DNA of 64,000 nucleotides, from assembly GCF_043729335.1 (NCBI RefSeq), contig NZ_JAYTLQ010000060.1:1-64000 (forward strand), in the 5' to 3' direction. Position numbers and translations under genes: made by a program. A model generated the notes under the pieces. It did no database searches, was not told the origin of the DNA, and was given only the letters and a program-made list of their open reading frames with translations. Source of the stretch: Crenothrix sp043729335 (GTDB taxonomy: Bacteria; Pseudomonadota; Gammaproteobacteria; Methylococcales; Methylomonadaceae). This document shows, piece by piece, positions 25,503 to 34,492 of this stretch; within the stretch, counting starts at the first letter, position 1, and every line of letters starts with the position of its first letter.

Positions 25503-25839
25503 AGGAAGGTTATTGAAGTAATTATATATCAAGCTAGGTAGGTTAACACACTCAAACTTAAGTCGTCAGTGTATTGAGCTTTATAAGAGCCTGCTGTTTT
25601 TTGTGACACTATCCACAGTTTTCTATTTTAATTCTCCTGAATGCCTTCTGTTGACTAAACTTTTGGCAAAGGCCTAAATACGCCAAAATATGCTTAGGGA
25701 GATAAATTATTATTTTATAGATCAGCATTATTAAATTGAGCTTCTATCTATATAAGCTGTAACCAGCAACAAGACTTAAACGGCTGTTGGTTTCATTTAA
25801 TGGGTAGGTTGAAAATATAACCATTCAGGCAATAAAATT
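25503..25839. other. divergent intergenic region
   Basis: This 337-base AT-rich region lies between the divergently transcribed DUF1415 gene and the metalloprotease, and presumably carries both promoters. No repeats or RNA were recognised. Confidence 0.4.
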
Positions 25840-28182
25840 ATGAGAAAGTATAGAGCAACAACTCAGCTTCTAGCCATCGTATTAACTACAACGCCATTAC
25901 TCGCGCATTCCAAAAATTTTGGGAAAAATGCGCCGTTTATTGTTGATGATTTGCCGGCAGGTACGCTCAAATCAAAGTTGCTGACAATATCCTCGGTTAA
26001 TAAGGATAAGGCGTTAAAATGGCTCAATACCATTACTTTTAATGAAGATGACCTTAATTATTTGAAAGTAGATGATGAAGGCGGTATTTTTTACAGTGAT
26101 ACATTCTCAATATCCAAAGGAACTACAGCGCCAGCATCTACCAGCTCTGTACAAGCCGCGCCACAACCTATTAGCGCTATTGATGCATTTAAGTTGCACA
26201 GTAAACCCGGTGCTACTAATATTATTTATCTGGATTTTGATGGACATGTGATTACCGGCACGGCTTGGAATACTGGCGGACCTACTTCATATAATGCCAA
26301 ACCTTTTGATACTGATGGTACAGTTGCCAGTTTTAGCAGCACAGAGCTAAGTGCCATCCAGCAGATTTGGCATCGCGTTGCTGAAGATTACGCGCCTTTT
26401 AATGTAGATGTTACCACTGAGTTGCCAGCCAGTTTTGGTCCTACGGTCGGCAGAGTTTTAATTACCCATAATATAGACAGCACGGGAGTGGCAATGCCGT
26501 CCTCTACTGCGGGTGGGGTGGCCTATGTGGGCGTTTGGGGCGGCAGTAATTATGCCAGCACCTATTCACCGGCATTGGTGTATTACAATAATTTGGCATC
26601 AGCTGCTTATTATATTTCAGAAGCAGCTTCGCATGAGATGGGGCACAATCTAAGTTTGTCGCACGATGGTACTGCAACTGTGGGTTATTACACGGGGCAT
26701 GGTACTGGCTTTGCGTCGTGGGCTCCTATTATGGGAGTTGGGTATTATCAGAATGTTACCGAATGGAGCAAAGGTGAATACACTGGCGCTAATAATCTTG
26801 AAGATGATATCAGTCTAATTACTGCGCGATTGACTGCGCGTACAGATGACCATAGTAATGCTCTGGCGGGCGCTACACCTCTGTTAATAGATACCAGTGG
26901 AGCAATCACGGTAACCAATCCGGAAAATGACCCTTTAAACACCTTAACCAATAATAAAGGTATTATTGAAAAAAGTACCGATGTCGATTATTTTGCTTTT
27001 AAGGCAGGTGTTGGACCGCTACAAATTACTATTAACCCTGCTTGGGCTGCGTTTACAAGAGCTGATAAAAGAGGGGCTAATTTAGATATTCAGGCAACAT
27101 TGTATGATCAAGCGGGTACACAAATTGCCCAAGTTGATCCGGTTGATGATACTAATGCCATAATTTCTGCTTCCATCTCTGCGGATGGCCAATATTATCT
27201 GGCCATTACTGGTGTAGGCAACAGCGTTACCTCTTACTCAGATTACGGCAGTTTAGGGCAGTATTATATTTCTGGTTCGGTAACGCCTTCAACTGCATTA
27301 CCCGATACAACAGCACCCACGCCTAGTCCTATGGCTTGGGATGTGTCTCCCAATGCCGGCACTAGCAGTAACAGTATCAGCATGACGGCCACACCGGCAA
27401 TTGATGAGTCCGGCAGTCCGGTTCAATATCAGTTTGCTTGTGTTTCAGGTGGCGCAGGTTGTGTGAGCAGCAACTGGCAAGCTTCTAACCAATATACCGC
27501 AACAGGCCTTATCGCCAGCAAAACCTACAATTACCAGGTGAAAGCAAAAGATGCCAGTGGCAATGAAACAGCTTATTCGGCTACTGCTGCGGCAACTACA
27601 GCCGTATCATCAGACACGATAGCACCTACGCCAAATCCTATGACCTGGTCTATTAAGCCCGCAGCAGTTACTAGTTCCAGCATTAGCATGACAGCAACTG
27701 TGGCGACTGATAATTCCGCTACCGCTGTGCAGTATATGTTCTTATGTGCCTCTGGCGGCGTAGGCTGTGTTAATAGCAGCTGGCAAGCGTCTAATAAATA
27801 TACTGCAACCGGTTTGGCTGTGGCGACAGCCTATACTTTCCAGGTTAAGGCCAAAGATATGTCAAACAACGAAACCGCTGTTTCTCTGAGTGCTTCGGCA
27901 ACTACAAAAAATGCGATCCCGATTACCCCAACAAACTTATCTGGTGTTCGTCCAACCACAACAACAGCAAGTTTAACCTGGGATAAGGTGAGCAATGCGA
28001 CCAGTTATGATATTTGGCGCTGTACAGTAGTGGGTACAACCTGCAATTATGGAACCAAACGTTTAACATCAGTGACTACAAATTCTTATTCCGGCACGGT
28101 ATCCACCAGCGCGGTGCGCTATAAAGTAAGTGCGGTCAATACGCTCGGCAAATCAGGATTCAGTAATGAGGTTAGCTTATAA
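25840..28182 (+). CDS. secreted zinc metalloprotease with PPC and fibronectin-like domains
   Basis: A 780-residue exported protein with signal peptide at 1-24 (ending LLAHSK). The metzincin zinc site HEMGHNLSLSH has ligands His265, His269 and His275 and catalytic Glu266, with a Met-turn-like PIMGVGYY about 35 residues later. Next is a bacterial pre-peptidase C-terminal-like domain (STDVDYFAFKAGVGPLQITI, about 385-480). Three fibronectin-III-like repeats follow; the first two (DTTAPTPSPMAWDVSP and DTIAPTPNPMTWSIKP) are clearly duplicated. It is probably released or surface-bound and degrades extracellular protein. It is monocistronic, with its own downstream terminator. The substrate is unknown. 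Confidence 0.85.
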   Translation: MRKYRATTQLLAIVLTTTPLLAHSKNFGKNAPFIVDDLPAGTLKSKLLTISSVNKDKALKWLNTITFNEDDLNYLKVDDEGGIFYSDTFSISKGTTAPASTSSVQAAPQPISAIDAFKLHSKPGATNIIYLDFDGHVITGTAWNTGGPTSYNAKPFDTDGTVASFSSTELSAIQQIWHRVAEDYAPFNVDVTTELPASFGPTVGRVLITHNIDSTGVAMPSSTAGGVAYVGVWGGSNYASTYSPALVYYNNLASAAYYISEAASHEMGHNLSLSHDGTATVGYYTGHGTGFASWAPIMGVGYYQNVTEWSKGEYTGANNLEDDISLITARLTARTDDHSNALAGATPLLIDTSGAITVTNPENDPLNTLTNNKGIIEKSTDVDYFAFKAGVGPLQITINPAWAAFTRADKRGANLDIQATLYDQAGTQIAQVDPVDDTNAIISASISADGQYYLAITGVGNSVTSYSDYGSLGQYYISGSVTPSTALPDTTAPTPSPMAWDVSPNAGTSSNSISMTATPAIDESGSPVQYQFACVSGGAGCVSSNWQASNQYTATGLIASKTYNYQVKAKDASGNETAYSATAAATTAVSSDTIAPTPNPMTWSIKPAAVTSSSISMTATVATDNSATAVQYMFLCASGGVGCVNSSWQASNKYTATGLAVATAYTFQVKAKDMSNNETAVSLSASATTKNAIPITPTNLSGVRPTTTTASLTWDKVSNATSYDIWRCTVVGTTCNYGTKRLTSVTTNSYSGTVSTSAVRYKVSAVNTLGKSGFSNEVSL

Positions 28183-28224
28183 GCTCTTCCTGATTTTTGT
28201 TTGGCGTTCGTAAGTTTTAAGCCA

Positions 28225-28261
28225 TGCCCCTTCATTCTTCAATTATGAAGGGGCAGTTTCT
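28225..28261. terminator. terminator between convergent genes
   Basis: Stem TGCCCCTTCAT / ATGAAGGGGCA with a nine-base loop, followed by GTTTCTATT. It lies between the ends of the metalloprotease and the inositol-monophosphatase-like gene. Confidence 0.65.
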
Positions 28262-28318
28262 ATTAAGTTGTTTTGCTTAAAAAGCTCATTAAGCAGGGCT
28301 AAATTTATTGCCCCAGTT

Positions 28319-29086
28319 TTAATCCATCAATGGCAATAATTGATCAAATATCTTTCCATTGGTCGCTAAAATATGATCCGGGAAAACCCCCGAATTTCCT
28401 TGAAAGTCTGTAATAGTTGCCCCGGCTTCTTTTGCAATGAGTGCCCCAGCGGCTATGTCGTACAAATTAAGTGATTGCTCCCAAAAGGCATCAACTTGTC
28501 CATCAGCGACCAAGCATAAATCCAAAGCGGCTGAGCCAAAGCGGCGTTGACCGGTGGTTTTTTCCGCGATTCTACAAAAACGCTGCAAATTGTTATCTTC
28601 TTTATAAGCACGCAAACATGCAAATCCAGTGGCAATCATGGCATTGCCCAGATTAGTTTCAGCCGATACGCTAATAAGCTCGCCATTCTTCCAGGCTCCT
28701 TTACCTTTTTCTGCACAATAATAATCATCTAGGGCAGGGGCATAAACTGCACCCACAATTAATTCCCCATTAATTTCTAAAGCGACACTGATAGCCCAAA
28801 AATACTGGCCTTTGGTAAAGGAATGCGTGCCGTCAATAGGGTCAACCACCCAGCGCGACAATTGATTTTCCGTTTGGCCGCTTTCTTCACCCCAAAAACC
28901 AAATTGGGGATAGTGTGTGCTGAGTTGATCTTTTAAAAATTGTTCGACAGCAATATCGGCTTCGGTGACAAAATCACGCGGACTTTTTTGGGTGATTTGT
29001 AAGTTTTTTAAATTTTTAAATTGTGCTAAAGCAAGAGCGCCAGCTTCACGTACAATTTGTTCAAGTACTACAAGAGATACAGACAT
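28319..29086 (-). CDS. inositol monophosphatase family phosphatase
   Basis: A 255-residue enzyme of the Mg-dependent, Li-sensitive phosphatase family. The metal-site motifs are GEESG at 66-70 and DPIDGTHSF at 82-90, and the C-terminal motif is LYDIAAGALIAKEAGA (family consensus WDxAAG, with Tyr in place of Trp). Candidate substrates are inositol phosphate, histidinol phosphate or 3'-phosphoadenosine compounds. The sequence alone does not decide, so no gene symbol is given. It has no operon partner. Confidence 0.85.
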   Translation of the reverse strand: MSVSLVVLEQIVREAGALALAQFKNLKNLQITQKSPRDFVTEADIAVEQFLKDQLSTHYPQFGFWGEESGQTENQLSRWVVDPIDGTHSFTKGQYFWAISVALEINGELIVGAVYAPALDDYYCAEKGKGAWKNGELISVSAETNLGNAMIATGFACLRAYKEDNNLQRFCRIAEKTTGQRRFGSAALDLCLVADGQVDAFWEQSLNLYDIAAGALIAKEAGATITDFQGNSGVFPDHILATNGKIFDQLLPLMD

Positions 29087-29437
29087 GGGTTTTAAATATC
29101 AGGGAAATGTTAAGAGCCACTACCATTAAGTTAAAAATACTATCAAACCCATAAAGGGAGCTTGTTTAGCGTATCGATAAGTCAAAGGGAGGGATGAAGT
29201 TAATACGGTATTGTCTTTAGCAATGCAAGATTTACGTTTATTTGTGATGTAATTATAACGTGATGACAGATGTGAAAGGCAGCTTTAAAGTATCGCAGGG
29301 GATTTTGGGAAATTAAATTGATAATTTATCCCGGTGCTAAAAAACGAAACCCAGTAAAAACTGGGTTTCGAATATAGGTCTAAGTAAACCTTGGTGCTAA
29401 TGTGAATTCATTAGCTTAGCGCATTGGACTAAGTGCG
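29087..29437. other. intergenic region with OmpA-gene terminator
   Basis: No gene was seen. Apart from the terminator at 29339-29370, it presumably holds the promoter of the phosphatase gene, read leftward. Confidence 0.4.
29339..29370 (-). terminator. rho-independent terminator of the OmpA-family gene
   Basis: Read on the minus strand, stem CGAAACCCAG / CTGGGTTTCG with a six-base loop is followed by six T residues. It lies 70 bases downstream of the porin stop. Confidence 0.85.
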
Positions 29438-30496
29438 TTAGTTGCCACTCCAAACCAACTCAACGCGACGGTTTCTTTCTCTACCTTCTTCAGTGCCGTT
29501 ATCAGCAATCGGTTGATCTTCGCCGTAGCCGCGTGCTGTTAGCTTGTTAGTGACACCTTTTTGGCTTAGATAGTCAGCAACAGATTGTGAGCGGCGTTGT
29601 GACAAACGTAGGTTGTATCTGTTTGTGCCTTCGCTGCTGGTATGGCCTTGTACTTCAATGTCATTTTTTTGTGGGTAATTGATCAGGCTTTCAGCAACGC
29701 CATCCAGAATAACCATGGCATTTTGTGTTAATTCTGCTGAATTATATTGGAAGTTTACGCCTTTGATTTCCAGTCTGATAGGACAGCCTTGATCATCAAC
29801 TTGGCTACCACTGATGGTACCTGGGCATTTGTCCAGGCAGTCATTAACGCCATCGCCATCAGAATCAAGTGTGGAGCAATCAGGTTCTGCTGGTGCTGGC
29901 TCAACAGGCGCAGCTGCGACAGGTTTTGGTCCTAAAGGCACAACAAAACCCACGTTAACGGTCATGTCGTGAAACTCATCAGTGCCTGGGTTTAAATGTG
30001 CATTGAGGTTATTGTTGTAGCGATAACGTACGTCACTGCGAATTAAGAAGTTATCATGCAGTTCGTAAGTAAAGCCTAAACCGGCTTCGCCGATGATGCC
30101 AACACCGCTTTTGCCATTGACGTAGCTGTTCATTCCACCTGCGGCTATAACAGCATAAGGTGAAAAAGTGTCGCGGAAGAAATAGTATTGCAAATCGGCG
30201 GTGCCACCAGCAAGATCCCAGCGACCGGTACTGCCATCAGGACGACGGTTGTTATCATCAAAGCTGTTGTAGAATCCTCTTAGTTCAGCATTAAAATGTT
30301 CATTAAGGATTTTGCCAATACCCATGCCTGCGCCGTAGCCATCAATATCGGAATTTCTATCGCCGCCGGGTTTTACGTAGCTGCCAAAAGGCGCGATATA
30401 CCAGCGGTTATCCAAGAATTCTTCAGCGTGTGCTACAGGCAACATGCCGCTAAGGCTTGCTAATGAAGCAAGTGCAAATATGTGTTTTTTGATCAT
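29438..30496 (-). CDS. OmpA-family outer membrane protein
   Basis: A 352-residue protein from the ATG at 30496 (TAGGAAATTTT upstream); the longer frame to 30577 has no ribosome site. It has a signal peptide ending AHAEE, an eight-strand-like beta-barrel region (WYIAPFGSYVKPGG...RSDVRYRYNNNL), a Pro/Ala linker and one thrombospondin-3-type calcium motif (DSDGDGVNDCLDKCPGT). The C-terminal OmpA peptidoglycan-binding domain follows (EVQGHTSSEGTNRYNLRLS; NRRVELVW). It anchors the outer membrane to the cell wall. A strong terminator follows. Confidence 0.93.
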   Translation of the reverse strand: MIKKHIFALASLASLSGMLPVAHAEEFLDNRWYIAPFGSYVKPGGDRNSDIDGYGAGMGIGKILNEHFNAELRGFYNSFDDNNRRPDGSTGRWDLAGGTADLQYYFFRDTFSPYAVIAAGGMNSYVNGKSGVGIIGEAGLGFTYELHDNFLIRSDVRYRYNNNLNAHLNPGTDEFHDMTVNVGFVVPLGPKPVAAAPVEPAPAEPDCSTLDSDGDGVNDCLDKCPGTISGSQVDDQGCPIRLEIKGVNFQYNSAELTQNAMVILDGVAESLINYPQKNDIEVQGHTSSEGTNRYNLRLSQRRSQSVADYLSQKGVTNKLTARGYGEDQPIADNGTEEGRERNRRVELVWSGN

Positions 30497-30852
30497 AAAA
30501 TTTCCTAAGGTAGTGTAAAAAAACGGCAACTCAAAAAATACGGGGCGTAGTGAGCCCTCTGTTAAATTTGGTTCCATACCACATTAAAAACACGGCGGCA
30601 AAAGCGGGGTGTTTTTTTGATTATTATTGCCAGACCTATTAAAAATGATGTACTGCTGCAATTCTAAAGTCACCCAATTTCCTAAATTAATTCTGGATTA
30701 CTCAGCGAGCGATTTCCACAACACATAATCCGAAAATATTTAGGTTCTAGCCAAGCTAAGGATAGGGGATATAGGGCATAGTGTCAAGAGTGAATGCGGA
30801 TGCTAATATTGAAAAGATACATGAAGTTATCCGTTATTCTGTAGATTTTGCA
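30497..30852. other. intergenic region upstream of the OmpA-family gene
   Basis: It presumably holds the ompA-type gene promoter (minus strand) and the end region of purM. No RNA or repeat was recognised. Confidence 0.4.
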
Positions 30853-31905
30853 TTAAATGTAGCGTACGCTTGGTTTGCCGTCAGAGCTAATTAATTCGCC
30901 TATTACAAAGGCTGTTTCACCTTGGGTCTGCAAGATTTCTAAGGTGGTTTTTTCATCCTCAGCAGCCACGCAGACAATCATTCCAATGCCGCAGTTGAAG
31001 GTGGTTAGCATACCTGCCAAGCTGACATTGCCTTGCTGTTGTAGCCATAGGAAGATAGCCGGAAAATCCCAGGATGCGAGTTTAATCTGCGCATCAATCC
31101 CTTCTGGTAAAACTCTAGGCAGGTTCTCAGTCAGGCCGCCGCCGGTAATATGAGCCAAAGCATGTATGGGTACAGTCTTTAATAAGGCTAACAGCGATTT
31201 GACGTAAATTCGTGTCGGTTGCAATAACGCTTCAGCTAATGTTTTTTCAGATGAATCATCAAAATTATCCTGAAGTGTTGCCGTGCTGTGTTCAATAATT
31301 TTGCGTATTAGCGAGTAGCCATTGGAGTGCGGGCCGGAAGATGCAATACCAATCAGTTTGTCACCGGCTTTAACCTTGCTGCCATCTAAAACTTGGCTTT
31401 TTTCGACAATGCCCACGCAAAAACCGGCCAAATCATATTCGCCATTAGCATACATACCGGGCATTTCTGCGGTTTCACCGCCGACCAGTGCAGCACCTGC
31501 AAGGCTGCAACCTTCACCAATGCCTTCAATAACCGATGCAGCAATCTCAACGTCCAGCTTTCCTGTTGCAAAGTAATCCAGAAAGAATAACGGCTCTGCC
31601 CCTTGCACAATAATGTCATTAACACACATGGCAACCAGATCAATGCCTATAGTATGGTGAATAGCCAATTGCTGGGCTAATTTTAATTTAGTGCCCACGC
31701 CATCAGTACCTGATACCAAGACAGGATTTTTAAAGCGATGCAGGGGCAATTCAAACATTGAGCCAAAGCCGCCTAATCCTGCCATAACGCCTGCTATGCG
31801 TGTTTTTGCGGCGATAGGTTTAATGCGTTCTACCAGGGCGTTGCCTGCGGCAATGTCAACGCCAGCGCTCTTATAGGTTAAGGCTTCTCGATTTTGTTCG
31901 CTCAA
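30853..31905 (-). CDS. purM: phosphoribosylformylglycinamidine cyclo-ligase (AIR synthetase)
   Basis: A 350-residue PurM, which closes the imidazole ring in the fifth step of de novo purine synthesis (FGAM + ATP to AIR). Motifs include LVSGTDGVGTKLKLA, GGETAEMPGMY, SSGPHSNGYSLIR and HITGGGLTENLPRVLP. Length is normal for the family. purN, often its partner, is not in this window; the next leftward gene is the OmpA-family porin. Confidence 0.97.
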   Translation of the reverse strand: MSEQNREALTYKSAGVDIAAGNALVERIKPIAAKTRIAGVMAGLGGFGSMFELPLHRFKNPVLVSGTDGVGTKLKLAQQLAIHHTIGIDLVAMCVNDIIVQGAEPLFFLDYFATGKLDVEIAASVIEGIGEGCSLAGAALVGGETAEMPGMYANGEYDLAGFCVGIVEKSQVLDGSKVKAGDKLIGIASSGPHSNGYSLIRKIIEHSTATLQDNFDDSSEKTLAEALLQPTRIYVKSLLALLKTVPIHALAHITGGGLTENLPRVLPEGIDAQIKLASWDFPAIFLWLQQQGNVSLAGMLTTFNCGIGMIVCVAAEDEKTTLEILQTQGETAFVIGELISSDGKPSVRYI

Positions 31906-32095
31906 AGTGATGATCTCTTGCTAAAATTCAAACTGCTGATATTGTACAAGACATCGGCAATACAATAAGAAATAATTACAATAACAACGTGTCATCGGGG
32001 TTGTGCATTTAAGAGTGGGATGAACGCGTTATTTCCTTCATTAAGGAAATAAAACCAATTTTAATATATTAGCGTTTTAAACAAGAGGAGTGGCT

Positions 32096-32500
32096 ATGAA
32101 AAGAATAACAAAGTGTCAGTTAGCAGCTTTTATTGCTGCAATTATTTTTAATGGGGCGGCAAGTGCCTACAGTGATGATAAAGCAGAAGAATATTGCAAA
32201 AAACCTAAGTTTACTGATTTAAGTTTTAAGCCTTATATAGAGCCTGAAAAGGCGGAAGTGCCAGCGGGAGCTCAATTATCATTTCGGATATCCGTTGATG
32301 CTGATCCAAAAACTTTGGTAGTGACTGCTAAAAAAGAAGAGTTGGCGACGCAAATAGAAAGTAAAAGTAGTTTTCATCAAGTTACTTTCACGCTGCCAGC
32401 TAGCTTAACAGGGAGCATTGTGAGAATTAACGCACACGTAAAGGTAAATGTGAAGTGCGATGAAACCGTGGGTTGGTTGGTTAAAGTTGCTGATAAATAG
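32096..32500 (+). CDS. small exported protein of unknown function
   Basis: A 134-residue protein from the ATG at 32096 (AAGAGGAG six bases upstream). A signal peptide (MKRITKCQLAAFIAAIIFNGAASA) is followed by a beta-rich domain with two Cys residues (YCKKPKF near the mature N-terminus and NVKCDET near the C-terminus) that could form a disulfide. The IEPEKAEVPAGAQLSFRISVDA pattern suggests an immunoglobulin-like fold. It is not recognised as a named family. A hairpin terminator follows, with a MITE inserted at its base. Confidence 0.55.
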   Translation: MKRITKCQLAAFIAAIIFNGAASAYSDDKAEEYCKKPKFTDLSFKPYIEPEKAEVPAGAQLSFRISVDADPKTLVVTAKKEELATQIESKSSFHQVTFTLPASLTGSIVRINAHVKVNVKCDETVGWLVKVADK

Positions 32501-32525
32501 GACTTGTATTGGCATTTTGGTGTGC

Positions 32526-32559
32526 AGTAATGGGGGATATTTTCCCCATTACTGAATTT
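32526..32559 (+). terminator. hairpin after the exported protein gene
   Basis: Perfect 10-bp stem AGTAATGGGG / CCCCATTACT (32526-32535 with 32544-32553), then GAATTT. The MITE at 32560 is inserted at its 3' base, and the duplicated target overlaps the last stem bases. Confidence 0.6.
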
Positions 32560-32681
32560 GGCTACCGACTTAAGACGGGACATCCGTTCCTCCTGAGCTT
32601 GTCGAAGGGTTTGTGGTTCATGGTTCGACAAGCTCACCACGAACGGCTTTTTTTAAACTGCCCCGTCTTAAGTGAGTAGCC
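32560..32681 (+). mobile_element. 122-bp MITE, copy 1
   Basis: Both ends form an imperfect terminal inverted repeat of about 23 bp (GGCTAC, two variable bases, then ACTTAAGACGGG). The element is flanked by the perfect 8-bp direct repeat CTGAATTT (32552-32559 and 32682-32689). The interior is a long imperfect palindrome built around GAGCTTGTCGAA / TTCGACAAGCTC. There is no coding capacity, so it must be moved by a transposase encoded elsewhere. A second copy, inverted, lies at 33927. Confidence 0.9.
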
Positions 32682-32694
32682 CTGAATTTAAAGA

Positions 32695-33528
32695 TTATTG
32701 CTGTAGTGCCATGCTAGCCGGAGATACGGTAATAGAATTCTCTGTAAGGTTGGCGTTATCGTAGATGTCAATTCGGTACGCTTCTTCCTGCATAGCAATA
32801 ACTTCTGGCAAAGCCAAGTGGTTGGCTATGCTGTCTCTATTTCTAGCGGCATCTTCAATGCCTTGTGCGGCGGCTAAGTTGAACCACAAATAGGCGCGCG
32901 CACGATCAATTTCCACGCCTGTACCGCGTCTGTACATTTTTCCCAAGCTGAATTGCGCTTCTGGATGGCCTTTACGCGCAGCTTTTTCAATCCAAAAAAA
33001 GCCCGCTTTATAATCTTGTATTACCCCGCGGCCTCCTAGCAAAGACAGTCCATAATAATATTGGGCATCGGTATTATTATTTCGGGCCGATTGCGCCAGC
33101 CACTTTACTGCTTCTTTATAGTTTTTATGGGCACTGTTGCCAATAAAGCTCATGCCGACTTGCAAGGCGGCATCGGCATCACCTTCTTGGGCGCGTTGTT
33201 TTATTTTGTGGTCTTCAGTGGTATCGGCCAGTTGTTCAGTAGGCGATTTTTGAAACGCTGCGGTAGCATAAAAACCCAAAACCGAGACTAATAAAATAAT
33301 AGTGGCAATAAAAACGTTGAGACGAAAGGAAGAATGCAATTTCCAAAATCGAGACATACAAGCTCTACACCGGTAAGGTGTATAGAAAAGTATTTGCAAT
33401 AAGTTATCGGAAGATCGCAGTGTTGAGCTCCAAGATTTGCCATGTCCGCAACGAGGGCAGTTGTGAGAAATAACCGGCGCTGATTTGTCCTGTAAGCGGT
33501 AATTGCTATCTTGACTGAGTGGTTTCAT
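32695..33528 (-). CDS. zinc-ribbon, transmembrane and Sel1-repeat protein
   Basis: A 277-residue protein with a zinc ribbon at the N-terminus (CPRC at 24-27, CRAC at 54-57), one transmembrane helix at about 70-92, and Sel1-like repeats from about 115 (ALQVGMSFIGNSAHKNYKEAVKWL; AQYYYGLSLLGGRGVIQDYKAGFFWIEKAA; AQFSLGKMYRRGTGVEIDRARAYLWFNLAA). The repeats face the periplasm by topology and would bind partner proteins. It is a single gene lying between two inverted MITE copies. The partner is unknown. Confidence 0.75.
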   Translation of the reverse strand: MKPLSQDSNYRLQDKSAPVISHNCPRCGHGKSWSSTLRSSDNLLQILFYTPYRCRACMSRFWKLHSSFRLNVFIATIILLVSVLGFYATAAFQKSPTEQLADTTEDHKIKQRAQEGDADAALQVGMSFIGNSAHKNYKEAVKWLAQSARNNNTDAQYYYGLSLLGGRGVIQDYKAGFFWIEKAARKGHPEAQFSLGKMYRRGTGVEIDRARAYLWFNLAAAQGIEDAARNRDSIANHLALPEVIAMQEEAYRIDIYDNANLTENSITVSPASMALQQ

Positions 33529-33900
33529 AGATTTCTCCGAGTCATTGCATGGCCAAGTGTTTTAGCAGCTATATCAAATGGTATAGCTGCATGACTTGGT
33601 GGTGAAACATTTTAATATTTCACCGCTAAAGTGCAAGTTTTTTTTATAAAAAAAAGGTGATATTTTTTACATCTAATAATTTATGATATTATTTATCAAA
33701 CAGATATAATTGGGAAAATTATTTTTATGCTATGATAGTTGTAAATAAATCGGACAATAATCTTTATCTTAGTAAAGGTGTAGTGAATATGGTTTAGATT
33801 GTCAGATTTTTATATGCTTTCTTTAGAAAATGGGTGTTTTATTAGGTTTTTTAGATGTTGAATTTTGCTACGGCTCAACAAATAATGTTATAACATCTTT

Positions 33901-33926
33901 ACCCAAAGAGTGAATTTGGGTTTTTT
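33901..33926 (+). terminator. hairpin terminator interrupted by the MITE
   Basis: Stem ACCCAAA / TTTGGGT with a seven-base loop and a T6 run. MITE copy 2 begins directly after the T-run, and its target duplication GGTTTTTT includes that run. No gene recognisable to me ends just upstream. Confidence 0.55.
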
Positions 33927-34048
33927 GGCTACTCACTTAAGACGGGACAGATTAAAAAAAGCCGTTCGTGGTGAGCTTGTCGAACCATGAACCACAAACC
34001 CTTCGACAAGCTCAGGGCGAACGGATGTCCCGTCTTAAGTCGGTAGCC
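33927..34048 (-). mobile_element. 122-bp MITE, copy 2 (inverted)
   Basis: The reverse complement of copy 1, with four differences in 122 bases by my alignment. It is flanked by its own perfect 8-bp repeat GGTTTTTT (33919-33926 and 34049-34056). Each copy having its own duplication shows independent insertions, and that the segment between them has not inverted since. Confidence 0.9.
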
Positions 34049-34199
34049 GGTTTTTTGGAGTTAGTTAGCGGCACATTATTTTTAAACTTGTTGGAAGGCG
34101 GTAAAGTCGCGCCGAGTTCGATAAAACTTACATGCAGTTTATGAAATAGCCAGCTTTTTAATGTCCATAAGTTGTATTCTTTTACTTCAGGAGTTAATG

Positions 34200-34400
34200 A
34201 TGACAATCGCAAAAGTAAGTGAAATAACGTCCAGTTCTACTAAAAGTTTTGATGATGCTATGGAAAAAGGCATAAAACGCGCCAGTAAAACCATAAGAGG
34301 TATTCAGGGCGCGTGGATTCAAGACCAGAAACTGGTTATCAGTGACGGCAAGATTATTGAGTATCGCGTTAATATGAAAATCAGTTTTGTGCTTGATTAA
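34200..34400 (+). CDS. dodecin family flavin-binding protein
   Basis: A 66-residue protein starting MTIAKVSEITSSSTKSFDDA, with GIKRASKTIRGIQGAWIQDQ and a final VNMKISFVL strand: the compact beta-alpha-beta-beta fold of dodecin, which stores flavins as a dodecamer. The ATG at 34200 lies six bases after AGGAG. The adjacent ATG at 34197 is too close to it. Confidence 0.85.
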   Translation: MTIAKVSEITSSSTKSFDDAMEKGIKRASKTIRGIQGAWIQDQKLVISDGKIIEYRVNMKISFVLD

Positions 34401-34492
34401 CGGGTAATATTTGCCGTTAAGTCATCCAACAAGCCCCTGATGTAGACTTTAATTTTAAGTTGATTTAAAGGGACTTTTTTGTGGGTGTTGCT

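Larger units (their letters stand above)
33529..34199. other. 670-base region with terminator and MITE copy 2
   Basis: No gene was seen. The left half is very AT-rich; the terminator (33901-33926) and MITE (33927-34048) are listed separately. An AGGAG ribosome site at 34189-34193 serves the dodecin gene. Confidence 0.5.

Noticed and set aside
32560..34048. Reading the two inverted MITE copies and the gene between them as one composite transposon
   Set aside because: Each copy has its own perfect and different 8-bp duplication, which shows two independent insertions and not one transposed unit.
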